NCBI RefSeq assembly: GCF_032586155.1
Contig: NZ_JAWHTC010000001.1
Span: forward strand, 1-64,000
Length of the DNA: 64,000 nucleotides
Direction: 5' to 3'
Source: JAWHTC01 sp032586155
Lineage (GTDB): Bacteria; Pseudomonadota; Alphaproteobacteria; Rhodobacterales; Rhodobacteraceae
Shown here: positions 24,197 through 32,439 of the stretch, one piece after another
Position numbering within the stretch: position 1 is the first letter of the stretch
Layout: every line of letters starts with the position of its first letter
The notes under the pieces: model-generated
The model's input: only the letters and a program-made list of their open reading frames with translations
What the model was told of the DNA's origin: nothing
The model's database searches: none
Translations under genes and position numbers: made by a program

Positions 24197-25330
24197 ATGA
24201 GACTTGAAAGAACCTTTACCGGATTGGCCGTTGCGGTTTCTCTTGCGGCTTTCCCTGCCACGGCGGTTTTCGCAGGCGAGGATGCCGCGTGGAAATTCCA
24301 TGAGCAGCATATCGTTGGATACGACTTTGTTGCAGATTACGCGGTAGTACCGATCCGCGATGACGTGACCATTGTCGACTCGCGACCCTTGCGCAAATAC
24401 AGTGCCGGCCACATTCCGACATCGCTGACGATGCCGGACCTGAGCTTTGAAAAGATGGCCGCCGGTCTTCTGCCCGAAGACAAGGCTGAGCTGGTGATCT
24501 TCTATTGCGGTGGCCTCAAGTGCAAGCTGAGCCACAACTCGGCCTACAAGGCCGAAGAGATGGGATACACCAACGTCAAGGTCTATGCCGCCGGATTCCC
24601 GAATTGGAAGAAGAGCGGTGGCGTTGCGTCGATCGACACGGCGATGCTGCAGCAGATGATGGCGGCACCCGATCCGTTGATGGTGGTTGATGCACGGCCC
24701 AAGGGGCGCAAGTACGATGCCGGTCACGTGCCCGGCGCGGTCAGCCTGCCCGACAGCCAGTTTGACAAGCTGGCCGGAACCCTTCCGGCCGACAAGGCAA
24801 CACCGGTTGTTTTCTACTGTGGCGGATTCAAGTGCAAACTCAGCGACAATTCGGCCAAGAAGGCCAAGGGTATGGGATACACCAATGTCATGACCTACCA
24901 GGCCGGTTTCCCCGCGTGGAAGAAAGAGGTTGGCATGGTGGCGATGAACGTGGCGCCTGATACGGCGGCTGCCGCTCCTGCCGCGCCGGCATTGCCAGCC
25001 GCTGGTGAGGGTGTACTCAGCGGCGAAGCCTTCCTGGCGATGCTGGCCGATCCTCCTGCCGATATGCTGATCGTTGATGTGCGCGACGAGGACGAGTTCG
25101 CCAACGGGCATATCCCCGGGTCGGTGAACGTTCCGGTTGGCAAGCTTGAAGACGCGGTGTTCGAACTGCCCGATGACAAGCAGATCATCTTTGTCTGCAC
25201 CACGGGCGGGCGCAGTGGCGAAGCCTATGACCTGTCGATGCTGCTCAACCCTGGCCTGAACGCCAAGTTCGTGGACGCGGTTATCGACTACAACAAGGAC
25301 GGCACGATCAAGGTTGCGCCGACCAACTGA
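24197..25330 (+). CDS. Exported protein with three tandem rhodanese domains
   Basis: Sulfurtransferase-like periplasmic protein, 377 residues. The signal peptide covers about residues 1-27 (ending VFA). Domain 1 has VDSRP and the active loop YCGGLKCKLS; domain 2 has VDARP and YCGGFKCKLS; domain 3 has VDVRDEDEF and CTTGGRSGEA. Loops 1 and 2 carry two cysteines and end in Lys-Leu-Ser instead of the usual Arg-Ser/Thr, while loop 3 is more classical. An Ala/Pro-rich linker separates domains 2 and 3. ATG at 24197 follows GGAGGAAG. Last gene of the cytochrome/YeeE/rhodanese set. Confidence 0.88.
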   Translation: MRLERTFTGLAVAVSLAAFPATAVFAGEDAAWKFHEQHIVGYDFVADYAVVPIRDDVTIVDSRPLRKYSAGHIPTSLTMPDLSFEKMAAGLLPEDKAELVIFYCGGLKCKLSHNSAYKAEEMGYTNVKVYAAGFPNWKKSGGVASIDTAMLQQMMAAPDPLMVVDARPKGRKYDAGHVPGAVSLPDSQFDKLAGTLPADKATPVVFYCGGFKCKLSDNSAKKAKGMGYTNVMTYQAGFPAWKKEVGMVAMNVAPDTAAAAPAAPALPAAGEGVLSGEAFLAMLADPPADMLIVDVRDEDEFANGHIPGSVNVPVGKLEDAVFELPDDKQIIFVCTTGGRSGEAYDLSMLLNPGLNAKFVDAVIDYNKDGTIKVAPTN

Positions 25331-25695
25331 TCCCTCTGTCACCCCGACTACGGGGTCACAAGAACCGGCCCCCCGCCTGCGTGTCATGCAGGCGGGGGGC
25401 CAATTCGTTGGGACTCGGAAAAAATGCTCCGGTGACGTTCCGTTATTTTGCTGATGACGTGACGGTGAAAAAAGATCGCCTGTTGACCGCTGAGGGAGCG
25501 CGGCTCACACTCGGCACCGTGCCGGGTGTGACGGGTCGAGAGATCGGGACGAAAACTACACGGTATAGGGAGAGGATTTCGGAACGGACGAATAGTTCTC
25601 AATGAGCCCGAGGAAAGCGCGGACAAAGGCGCAGGGGTCAAGCGAGGGACGTTTCGAACCTATGCACAGAACGCAGGCTTGGGAGGGCTGGTGGT
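25331..25695. other. Intergenic region, 365 bases, between the sulfur module and livH
   Basis: It holds the double hairpin near its left end. The remaining roughly 290 bases should contain the liv operon promoter, but no clear -35/-10 pair or operator was recognised. Short reading frames here have no ribosome sites or family features. Confidence 0.5.
25341..25401 (+). terminator. Strong double hairpin after the rhodanese gene
   Basis: A 6-bp stem ACCCCG/CGGGGT (25341-25356) is followed by a perfect 14-bp stem (25367-25380 with 25388-25401, 7-base loop). No T run follows, but a stem this long should end or protect the transcript. Confidence 0.6.
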
Positions 25696-26571
25696 TTGGA
25701 TGCACTACAACTTTTGGTCAGTGGACTGGCCAATGGATGCGTCTATGGTCTTATCGCGATGGGATTCGTCCTGATCTACAAGGCCACCGAGGCGATCAAT
25801 TTCGCCCAAGGCGACATGATGATGCTGGGCGCCTTCGTGGCGCTGGGGCTGACCAATCACGAATGGTGGGGCTGGCCGTTCTGGGTGGCGGTTCCGGTGA
25901 CGATCGCGATCATGGCATTGATCGGCTATCTGCTGGATGCGCTGCTTTTGCGGCGGATGTTCGGGCAGAGCCAGATCGCGGTTGTGATCCTGACCATCGC
26001 GCTGGGATTTGTCGCGAGATTCGCAGCCGGCGCGATCTGGGGGCACGAGCCGCAGAGCCTTGAAAGCCCGATTGCCGGGCAGGATGTGCGGTTTGCCGGG
26101 CTGGTGCTCGGCATGGACGAACTGTTCGTGATCATCGTCACCCTGCTCTTGACCGTTGGGATGTTTTTCTTCTTCGCCCGCACCAAGCTTGGGGTCGCCA
26201 TGCAGGCGGCGAGCCAGAACCAGATGGCGGCCTATTACATGGGCATTTCGGTCAAGCGCATTCACTCGATGATCTGGGCTCTGGCAGGCGCGGTGGCGGC
26301 GATTGCCGGTATCCTGTTTGCCTCGAAGGGGTCGATTGATCCGTCAACGGGGCTGATGGGGATCAAGGCCTTTGCGGCGGCGGTAATCGGCGGCTTGGGA
26401 TCCTTGCCCGGGGCGCTTCTTGGCGGGGTGATCATTGGCCTCGTAGAGCCATTTTCGGCGCGCTATCTGGGTGGCGATCTGGCGCGGTTGATGCCCTATC
26501 TAATCCTGGTGTTGATCCTGGTGTTCCGGCCGCATGGCATCCTGAGCCAGGTTCAGGCGAAAAAGGTGTAG
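25696..26571 (+). CDS. livH: Branched-chain-type ABC transporter permease LivH
   Basis: Inner-membrane permease, 291 residues, about eight helices, of the LivH family. Typical features: ANGCVYGLIAMGFVLIYKATEAINFAQGDMM at the start (in family terms the LivH N-terminus) and the later cytoplasmic EAA-like loop AAYYMGISVKRIHSMIWALAG. TTG at 25696 follows GGGAGGG by about 8 bases and gives the usual N-terminus; no ATG is available in this frame nearby. It begins livH-M-G-F, an acyl-CoA synthetase and a binding protein. The liv label is structural; the ligand may be an aromatic or other carboxylate. Confidence 0.92.
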   Translation: MDALQLLVSGLANGCVYGLIAMGFVLIYKATEAINFAQGDMMMLGAFVALGLTNHEWWGWPFWVAVPVTIAIMALIGYLLDALLLRRMFGQSQIAVVILTIALGFVARFAAGAIWGHEPQSLESPIAGQDVRFAGLVLGMDELFVIIVTLLLTVGMFFFFARTKLGVAMQAASQNQMAAYYMGISVKRIHSMIWALAGAVAAIAGILFASKGSIDPSTGLMGIKAFAAAVIGGLGSLPGALLGGVIIGLVEPFSARYLGGDLARLMPYLILVLILVFRPHGILSQVQAKKV

Positions 26572-26575
26572 CGCC

Positions 26576-27676
26576 ATGCGGATTGTATTCAAAAGAAGCT
26601 ACGACGCCGATATTCGTCTCTTCAAACACGGTGCGCAGGCGTTCTGGTACATCCTGCTGTTGGTGGTCGCGATTGCGCTGCCTTACCTGGTGGGCGAGTT
26701 CTGGCTGGGCGAATTTACCTCGATGCTGATCTGGGCAGTGGCCGGTATGGGGCTGATGCTATTGGTTGGTCATACCGGGCAGGCGAGCCTTGGACATGCG
26801 GCATTCCTGGCCGTGGGGGCATATGCCAATGTGTTGCTGATGGAGAAGCTGGGACTGCCATTCCTGCTATCGCTGCCGCTGGCAGGGGTCGCGGCGGGAT
26901 TGGCAGGGGCGCTGGTGGCGCTGCCGACGACCAAGCTGCACGGCATCTATATGGCGATTGCCACGATGGCGATTGCGATCCTGACCGAAGATATCATCGT
27001 GATCCTGGAGCCGTGGACCGGCGGGGTGAACGGCCTCTTTGCGCCGGACATCGAGATCTTCGGTGTGAACTTCAACCGCTATGGCAACATCACCGGGATG
27101 TATTGGCTGTACCTTGGGATCACATTGCTGGTCCTGCTGGGTTATCGCAACACGCTGCGCTCGCCCTTGGGGCGGTCCTTTGCGGCTGTCAGGGATAGCG
27201 AGATTTCGGCGCAGGCGATGGGGGTGAACCTGGCCCGTACGCGGACACTGGCCTTTGCCATGTCCTGTGCGATTACCGGGATTGCGGGCGCGATGATGGG
27301 GCATTTTTCCGGTATCTTCAACAACGAGACCTTCAATATCGTGATCTCGATTACACTCTTGCTGATGATCGTCATTGGCGGGATCGGGTTCATTCACGGC
27401 GCCTTTGTCGGGGCCTTCGTGATCGTGTTTTTGCCGCAGGGGATTAGCTTTACCCGTGATGCTCTATCGGGCGTATTCGGCAGTTCCTCCGTCACCATTC
27501 CCGGACTGGAAAGCGGGGTTTTCGGCGCAATCCTGATCGCGGTGATCCTGTTCGAGCCGATGGGGCTTTATGGTCGGTGGCTGAAAATCCGCACCTATTT
27601 TGAACTCTTCCCGTTCTATCGCCGTGACATGTTCAAGCGGCAGAAGAGCTATCTCAAGACGGAGCGGATGCGATGA
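26576..27676 (+). CDS. livM: Branched-chain-type ABC transporter permease LivM
   Basis: Second permease, 366 residues with about ten helices. Family features: MLLVGHTGQASLGHAAFLAVGAYA near the start and the loop SPLGRSFAAVRDSEISAQAMGVNLARTR before the last helices. An extra hydrophilic C-terminus (about residues 335-366) is Lys/Arg-rich. It begins four bases after livH and overlaps livG by four. Confidence 0.93.
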   Translation: MRIVFKRSYDADIRLFKHGAQAFWYILLLVVAIALPYLVGEFWLGEFTSMLIWAVAGMGLMLLVGHTGQASLGHAAFLAVGAYANVLLMEKLGLPFLLSLPLAGVAAGLAGALVALPTTKLHGIYMAIATMAIAILTEDIIVILEPWTGGVNGLFAPDIEIFGVNFNRYGNITGMYWLYLGITLLVLLGYRNTLRSPLGRSFAAVRDSEISAQAMGVNLARTRTLAFAMSCAITGIAGAMMGHFSGIFNNETFNIVISITLLLMIVIGGIGFIHGAFVGAFVIVFLPQGISFTRDALSGVFGSSSVTIPGLESGVFGAILIAVILFEPMGLYGRWLKIRTYFELFPFYRRDMFKRQKSYLKTERMR

Positions 27677-28452
27677 GCCTTCTCGAGTTAGAAAATGTCA
27701 CGTTGAAATTCGGCGGGGTTGTCGCGGTGGACGACGTATCCTTCTCGGTGGAAGAGGGCGAGGTGTTTGCCTTGGTCGGGCCTAATGGCGCGGGCAAATC
27801 AACGGTCTTCAACCTGATCAGCCGGATTTACGATCCCTTTGCCGGGGATATCCGGTTTGAGGAGCAAAGCATCCTGAGCAAGCAAAGCCACGAGATTGCG
27901 AGGCTGGGTATTGCCCGGACGTTCCAGAATATCGAGCTGTTCGAACAGGCGACGGTGTTGCAAAACCTTCTGGTCGGACGGCACACGCATCGCAAATCGA
28001 ACCCGGTCAGCGAGGTGTTGTTCCTACCCAGCGTGCGGCGCGAGGAACGGCGGCATCGCAAGGCGGTGGAAGAGGTGATCGATTTCCTCGACCTGCAGCC
28101 CTATCGCGAGAAATACATCGCCGGGCTGCCTTACGGGGTGCGCAAAGTGGTCGAGATGGGCCGGGCGCTGGCGATTGAACCCAAACTGCTCTTGCTGGAC
28201 GAGCCCGCGTCGGGGCTGTCAGTGGAAGAGACCCAGGACGTGGCCTTCTGGATCGAGGATATCAAGAAGCTGATGGGGATCACCGTGTTGATGGTGGAGC
28301 ATGACATGCATCTGGTGAGCTCGGTCAGTGACCGGGTAATGGCGCTCGCCGATGGCAAGACGCTGGCGATTGGTACGCCAGAAGAAGTGCAGAACGATCC
28401 GAAGGTGATCGAGGCCTATATCGGGGCCGATGATGAGGAGGGCGCGGCATGA
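27673..28452 (+). CDS. livG: ABC transporter ATP-binding protein LivG
   Basis: Cytoplasmic ATPase, 259 residues. Walker A is GPNGAGKST, the Q-loop follows in ARTFQNIELF, and Walker B is LLLLDEPASGLS. The usual signature LSGGQ is replaced by LPYGVRKVVEMGRAL, a form common in LivG. A LivG-specific C-terminus (GTPEEVQNDPKVIEAYIG) is present. It overlaps both neighbours by four bases. Confidence 0.94.
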   Translation: MSLLELENVTLKFGGVVAVDDVSFSVEEGEVFALVGPNGAGKSTVFNLISRIYDPFAGDIRFEEQSILSKQSHEIARLGIARTFQNIELFEQATVLQNLLVGRHTHRKSNPVSEVLFLPSVRREERRHRKAVEEVIDFLDLQPYREKYIAGLPYGVRKVVEMGRALAIEPKLLLLDEPASGLSVEETQDVAFWIEDIKKLMGITVLMVEHDMHLVSSVSDRVMALADGKTLAIGTPEEVQNDPKVIEAYIGADDEEGAA

Positions 28453-29222
28453 GCGAGCCCATTCTCAAGGTTGATAACCTGGAAAGCTACTATGGCCCGA
28501 TCATGGCGATCCGGGGCGTGTCGTTGGAAGTTCACGAAGGGCAAATCGTCACCGTGCTGGGGGCCAATGGCGCTGGCAAGACGACGTTGCTCAAGACCAT
28601 TTCAGGGATCATGGACCCCGAAAAAGGCACCATCAAGCTGGAAGGCCGCGACATTGCCGGAATGGAACCGGACAAGGTGGTGCGCCAGGGCGTGACCCAT
28701 GTGCCCGAGGGGCGCGAGGTGTTTCCCCTGCTGACCGTCGAGGAAAACCTGCGGATGGGGGCCTTTACCCGGCATGACAATAGCGGAGTCGAGAGTGACC
28801 TGGAAATGGTCTACACCTATTTCCCGGTGCTGAAGGAACGCGCCAAACAGGCGGCTGGCACGCTGTCGGGCGGGCAACAGCAGATGCTGGCCATCGGCCG
28901 GGGGCTGATGGCGCGACCCAAGATCATGCTGCTGGACGAGCCATCACTGGGATTGTCGCCACTGTTGGTGCGCGAGATTTTCGGGATCATCAAGCGGCTC
29001 AACACCGAGCAAGGTGTGACCATGATGCTGGTGGAACAGAACGCCAAGGTGGCGTTGGACACGGCGCATTACGGCTATGTCATGGAGATAGGCCGGATCG
29101 TGATGAATGGCGAGGCGCCGAAACTGGCCGCCAGCAAGGATATCCAGGAGTTTTATCTGGGCGTGCGCGAAGAGGGTGAACGCGATCAGAAACGCTGGAA
29201 AAAACGCAAGACATGGCGCTAA
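28449..29222 (+). CDS. livF: ABC transporter ATP-binding protein LivF
   Basis: Second ATPase, 257 residues. Walker A is GANGAGKTT, the signature is LSGGQQQMLAIGRGL and Walker B is IMLLDEPSLGLS. It ends with a basic tail of about 20 residues (EGERDQKRWKKRKTWR) longer than in most LivF. It is followed after 13 bases by the acyl-CoA synthetase, so the transporter and ligase are probably one operon. Confidence 0.94.
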   Translation: MSEPILKVDNLESYYGPIMAIRGVSLEVHEGQIVTVLGANGAGKTTLLKTISGIMDPEKGTIKLEGRDIAGMEPDKVVRQGVTHVPEGREVFPLLTVEENLRMGAFTRHDNSGVESDLEMVYTYFPVLKERAKQAAGTLSGGQQQMLAIGRGLMARPKIMLLDEPSLGLSPLLVREIFGIIKRLNTEQGVTMMLVEQNAKVALDTAHYGYVMEIGRIVMNGEAPKLAASKDIQEFYLGVREEGERDQKRWKKRKTWR

Positions 29223-29235
29223 GGGGGAGGGTGCG

Positions 29236-31128
29236 ATGAATATCAGAGCGGATATGCCGGAGCAGATCACCCTGACGGGGCTGACCATCAACAAGGACCT
29301 TACGAAGGGGCCGTTCTATGTCGACGGCTTCGACACGCTGCCCAAGATGTTCAAGGCGCGCTGTGCCGAAATGGGCGACAAGGTGGCACACCGGGAAAAG
29401 GACTACGGTATCTGGCTGGAATACAGCTGGACCGATTTCTGGGAGCATGCGCGGCTGATCGGGTTGGGATTGCGGTCCTTGGGGATGCAGCGCGGCGACG
29501 TCGTGTCGATCCTCAGCGAGGACAACAAGGAGTGGATTTATTCCGACCTCGGGATTCAATGCATGGGGGGTATCTGTTCCGGCGTCTATACCACGGATTC
29601 GGCCTCGCAGCTGGAATACCTTGTGAAAGACAGCGGGTCGAAATTCCTGTTTGTCGAGAATGACGAGCAGCTCGACAAATACCTGTCGGTGGCGGGGAAC
29701 ATGCCGGGGCTGGTCAATGTGATCGTTTACGACCGCACGGGCCTGCACGAGTTTTCCGACGACCGGGTAATCTTTATCAAGGACCTCTATGAAATTGGCC
29801 GCAAGGAACTGGCGGCCAACCCGGACCTGTTTGAGACGGAAATCGACGCGGGCACACCGGAAGAAACGGCGTTGTTGGTCTATACCTCGGGCACGACCGG
29901 CATGCCCAAAGGGGTCGATATCACCCATGGCAACGTGATGTACACGATTTCGATCGGGCCTTCGACCCTGCCGGTCTATCCCGGCGACGAGCAGGTCTGT
30001 TTCCTGCCCCTGTGCCACATCCTTGAGCGGGTGATCTCGGTGTTCCAACCCATCGCCGGGCGTACGGTGGTGAACTTTGCCGAAAGCCCGGAAACGGTGT
30101 TTGAGAATATCCAGGAGGTCTCACCCAGCGTCTTCACCGGAGTGCCGCGGGTATGGGAGAAGATTTACAGCCGGGTTAGCATCCTGTTGGGAGATAGCAC
30201 GCCGATTTCGCGCTGGGTGTTCAACCGGGCGGTGGCGGCGGGCCGGGCCAAGGCCGATTTGGAGGTCGAGGGCAAACCGGTGCCGGGAATGCTGGCGCTG
30301 CGCTACAAGTTCTGGGACTTTGTGGTGCTGCGCAATGTGCGCCGTATGCTGGGCATGGACAAATTGCGCAGGGGCACCACCGGGGCGGCGCCGATTTCGC
30401 CGGAGTTGCTGATGTGGTTCCGCTCGATCGGCGTGCGGGTCTTCGAAGGCTATGGGATGAGTGAAAGCACCGGGTTGATTTCGGTGAACACCTATGAAGA
30501 CGACAAGATGGGTTCGGTCGGGCCCGCGGTGGATGGCAGCGAAATCCGTATCGCCGAGGACGGGGAAATCCAATATCGCGCCGGGAACGTTTTCAAGGGC
30601 TATTGGGGCAACCCCGAAAAGACCGACGAGACGATAACCGAGGATGGCTGGCTGCGGACCGGTGATGTTGGTTACGTGGATAACAAGGGGTTCCTGACCA
30701 TCACCGGGCGCCTGAAGGATGTGATCATCACGGCAGGGGGAAAGAACATCACCCCGGCCGAGATAGAGAACCGATTGAAGTTTTCGCCCTATATCAGCGA
30801 TGCGGTGATCATTGGCGACAAGCGCAAATACCTGACCTGCCTTGTGATGATTGATCAGGAGAATGTCGAGAAATTCGCCCAGGACAATCGGGTGCCATTT
30901 TCCGATTTCGCTTCGCTGTGCGCGACGGCGGAAGTGCGGGACCTGATCGGCGGAGTGATCGACGATGTGAACCAGGATTTCGCCCGGGTCGAACAGATCA
31001 AGAAGTTCCGCCTAATTGATCAACTGCTGACGGCGGAAGATGACGAGCTGACCGCGACGATGAAGCTCAAGCGGGGCTTTGTGGAGGAAAAACACAAGGC
31101 GCTAATTGACGACATGTACGCAAATTGA
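29236..31128 (+). CDS. AMP-binding acyl-CoA synthetase (long-chain-type) in the liv operon
   Basis: ATP-dependent acid-CoA ligase, 630 residues, cytoplasmic or membrane-associated. The adenylate motif is YTSGTTGMPKGVDITHGN, followed by GYGMSEST and the hinge region TGDVGYVDNKGFLTITGRLKDVIITAGGKN, where the last lysine region is needed for adenylation. ATG at 29236 follows GGGGGAGGG. Between livF and the binding-protein gene it probably activates the transported acid immediately after uptake. Substrate class (fatty, branched or aromatic acid) cannot be fixed from sequence. Confidence 0.88.
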   Translation: MNIRADMPEQITLTGLTINKDLTKGPFYVDGFDTLPKMFKARCAEMGDKVAHREKDYGIWLEYSWTDFWEHARLIGLGLRSLGMQRGDVVSILSEDNKEWIYSDLGIQCMGGICSGVYTTDSASQLEYLVKDSGSKFLFVENDEQLDKYLSVAGNMPGLVNVIVYDRTGLHEFSDDRVIFIKDLYEIGRKELAANPDLFETEIDAGTPEETALLVYTSGTTGMPKGVDITHGNVMYTISIGPSTLPVYPGDEQVCFLPLCHILERVISVFQPIAGRTVVNFAESPETVFENIQEVSPSVFTGVPRVWEKIYSRVSILLGDSTPISRWVFNRAVAAGRAKADLEVEGKPVPGMLALRYKFWDFVVLRNVRRMLGMDKLRRGTTGAAPISPELLMWFRSIGVRVFEGYGMSESTGLISVNTYEDDKMGSVGPAVDGSEIRIAEDGEIQYRAGNVFKGYWGNPEKTDETITEDGWLRTGDVGYVDNKGFLTITGRLKDVIITAGGKNITPAEIENRLKFSPYISDAVIIGDKRKYLTCLVMIDQENVEKFAQDNRVPFSDFASLCATAEVRDLIGGVIDDVNQDFARVEQIKKFRLIDQLLTAEDDELTATMKLKRGFVEEKHKALIDDMYAN

Positions 31129-31162
31129 CCAGACTGAAAGATAATAAAAGGGAGTATATGAA

Positions 31163-32329
31163 ATGAAACAGACGTTTAAGCATACCACGCTTGGCCTCGT
31201 GGCCGCGCTGGGCCTAAGTGGCGCTGCGCTGGCCGAGACGCAAGGTGTGACGGATACCGAGGTCGTCGTGGGGTCGAACCAGGACATGTCGGGCATCTTT
31301 GCCGCCTTCGGGGCACCGGCGATCACCGCCGCCAACATGTATTTCGATGAGGTCAACGCCGCGGGCGGCGTACATGGCCGCCAGATCCGGCTGGTGGTCG
31401 AAGACCACGCCTACCAGATGCCCAAGGCGATGTCGGGGCTGAACAAGCTGGTGAACTCGGACAAGGTCTTTGCCATGCTTCTGAGCCTGGGGACGCCGAT
31501 GAACATCGCGTCCTTCCCGCTTCTGGAAAAGAAGGGCATTCCGAACCTGTCGCCGCTGACCGCTGCGCGCCAGATGATCGACCCGCCGTCGCCCTATAAA
31601 TTCGCCGGCACGGCGTCCTACTACAGCCAGATCGTGACCGGTGTGGAATATATGAAAGAGAACGAGGGCATCACCACCGCCTGCTCGATGTATATCCCGT
31701 CGGACTTTGGCCTGGAAATTCAGGAGGGCACGGTGGATGCTGCCAAGGCCCTGGGTATTCCGTTTGCCGCCGAGACCAAGCACAAGCCCGATGAGCTGGA
31801 TTTTGTCGGCTCGCTGACCAAGCTGAAAAGCGAAGGCTGTGATCTGATCACCGTGGCGCTGGGTGTGCGGCAGGTGATCACCGCCGTGGCAACGGCCAAG
31901 AAAATGGGCTGGAACGACGTCAAATTCCTGGGTGGGTCTGCATCGTTTCACACCGCGATTGCCAAGGTGCCGGGCGGTGTGACCGAAGGTTTCTACGCCG
32001 GGTCGGGCTGGTCGGACCTGGCCGCGCGCATGGATGTGCCGGAAGTGGCCGCGTGGGTGAAGAAATATACCGAGGCCACTGGTGAGCCTTTCCCGGGCAC
32101 CGGGGCCCTGCTGGGTCATGGTGCGGCTGTGTCCTTCGTCAAGGCGCTGGAAGGTGCAGGCAAGGACCTGACCACCGAAAGCTTCCTGGCGTCGATGGAA
32201 AGCCTGAACTACGAGGACGTGATTTCCAACAACACGGTCGATTACTCGGCCGAGGACCACCAGGGCGCCGACGAGATCATCATCTCGAAGATCGTCGACG
32301 GTAACTGGATGGAGCTGACCCGCAAGTAA
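31163..32329 (+). CDS. livJ: Periplasmic type I solute-binding protein (LivJ/LivK-like)
   Basis: Binding protein that delivers the ligand to LivHM, 388 residues. The signal peptide covers about residues 1-25 (ending ALA). The type I fold begins with VTDTEVVVGSNQDMSGIFAAFG and continues with NAAGGVHGRQIRLVVEDHAYQ. GGGAG precedes the ATG. It follows the ligase by 34 bases and is closed by a strong terminator at 32353, marking the end of the operon. The ligand is unknown. Confidence 0.92.
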   Translation: MKQTFKHTTLGLVAALGLSGAALAETQGVTDTEVVVGSNQDMSGIFAAFGAPAITAANMYFDEVNAAGGVHGRQIRLVVEDHAYQMPKAMSGLNKLVNSDKVFAMLLSLGTPMNIASFPLLEKKGIPNLSPLTAARQMIDPPSPYKFAGTASYYSQIVTGVEYMKENEGITTACSMYIPSDFGLEIQEGTVDAAKALGIPFAAETKHKPDELDFVGSLTKLKSEGCDLITVALGVRQVITAVATAKKMGWNDVKFLGGSASFHTAIAKVPGGVTEGFYAGSGWSDLAARMDVPEVAAWVKKYTEATGEPFPGTGALLGHGAAVSFVKALEGAGKDLTTESFLASMESLNYEDVISNNTVDYSAEDHQGADEIIISKIVDGNWMELTRK

Positions 32330-32352
32330 GCGGTTCGGATTGACGGAATGGG

Positions 32353-32384
32353 GCGCCCCGGCAATCGTCGGGGCGCTCTTTTTT
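32353..32384 (+). terminator. Rho-independent terminator of the liv operon
   Basis: GCGCCCCG and CGGGGCGC form a perfect 8-bp stem with an 8-base loop, followed by TCTTTTTT. It lies 24 bases after the binding-protein stop. Confidence 0.92.
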
Positions 32385-32439
32385 GTTGTGATGGGGTGGC
32401 AATTCGGCAGAGTGGTCCGGTGAGACAAGGGAACGAGAT

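Noticed and set aside
25381..25605. 74-codon plus-strand frame before livH
   Set aside because: It begins inside the long hairpin, lacks a ribosome site, and has no recognisable protein pattern.
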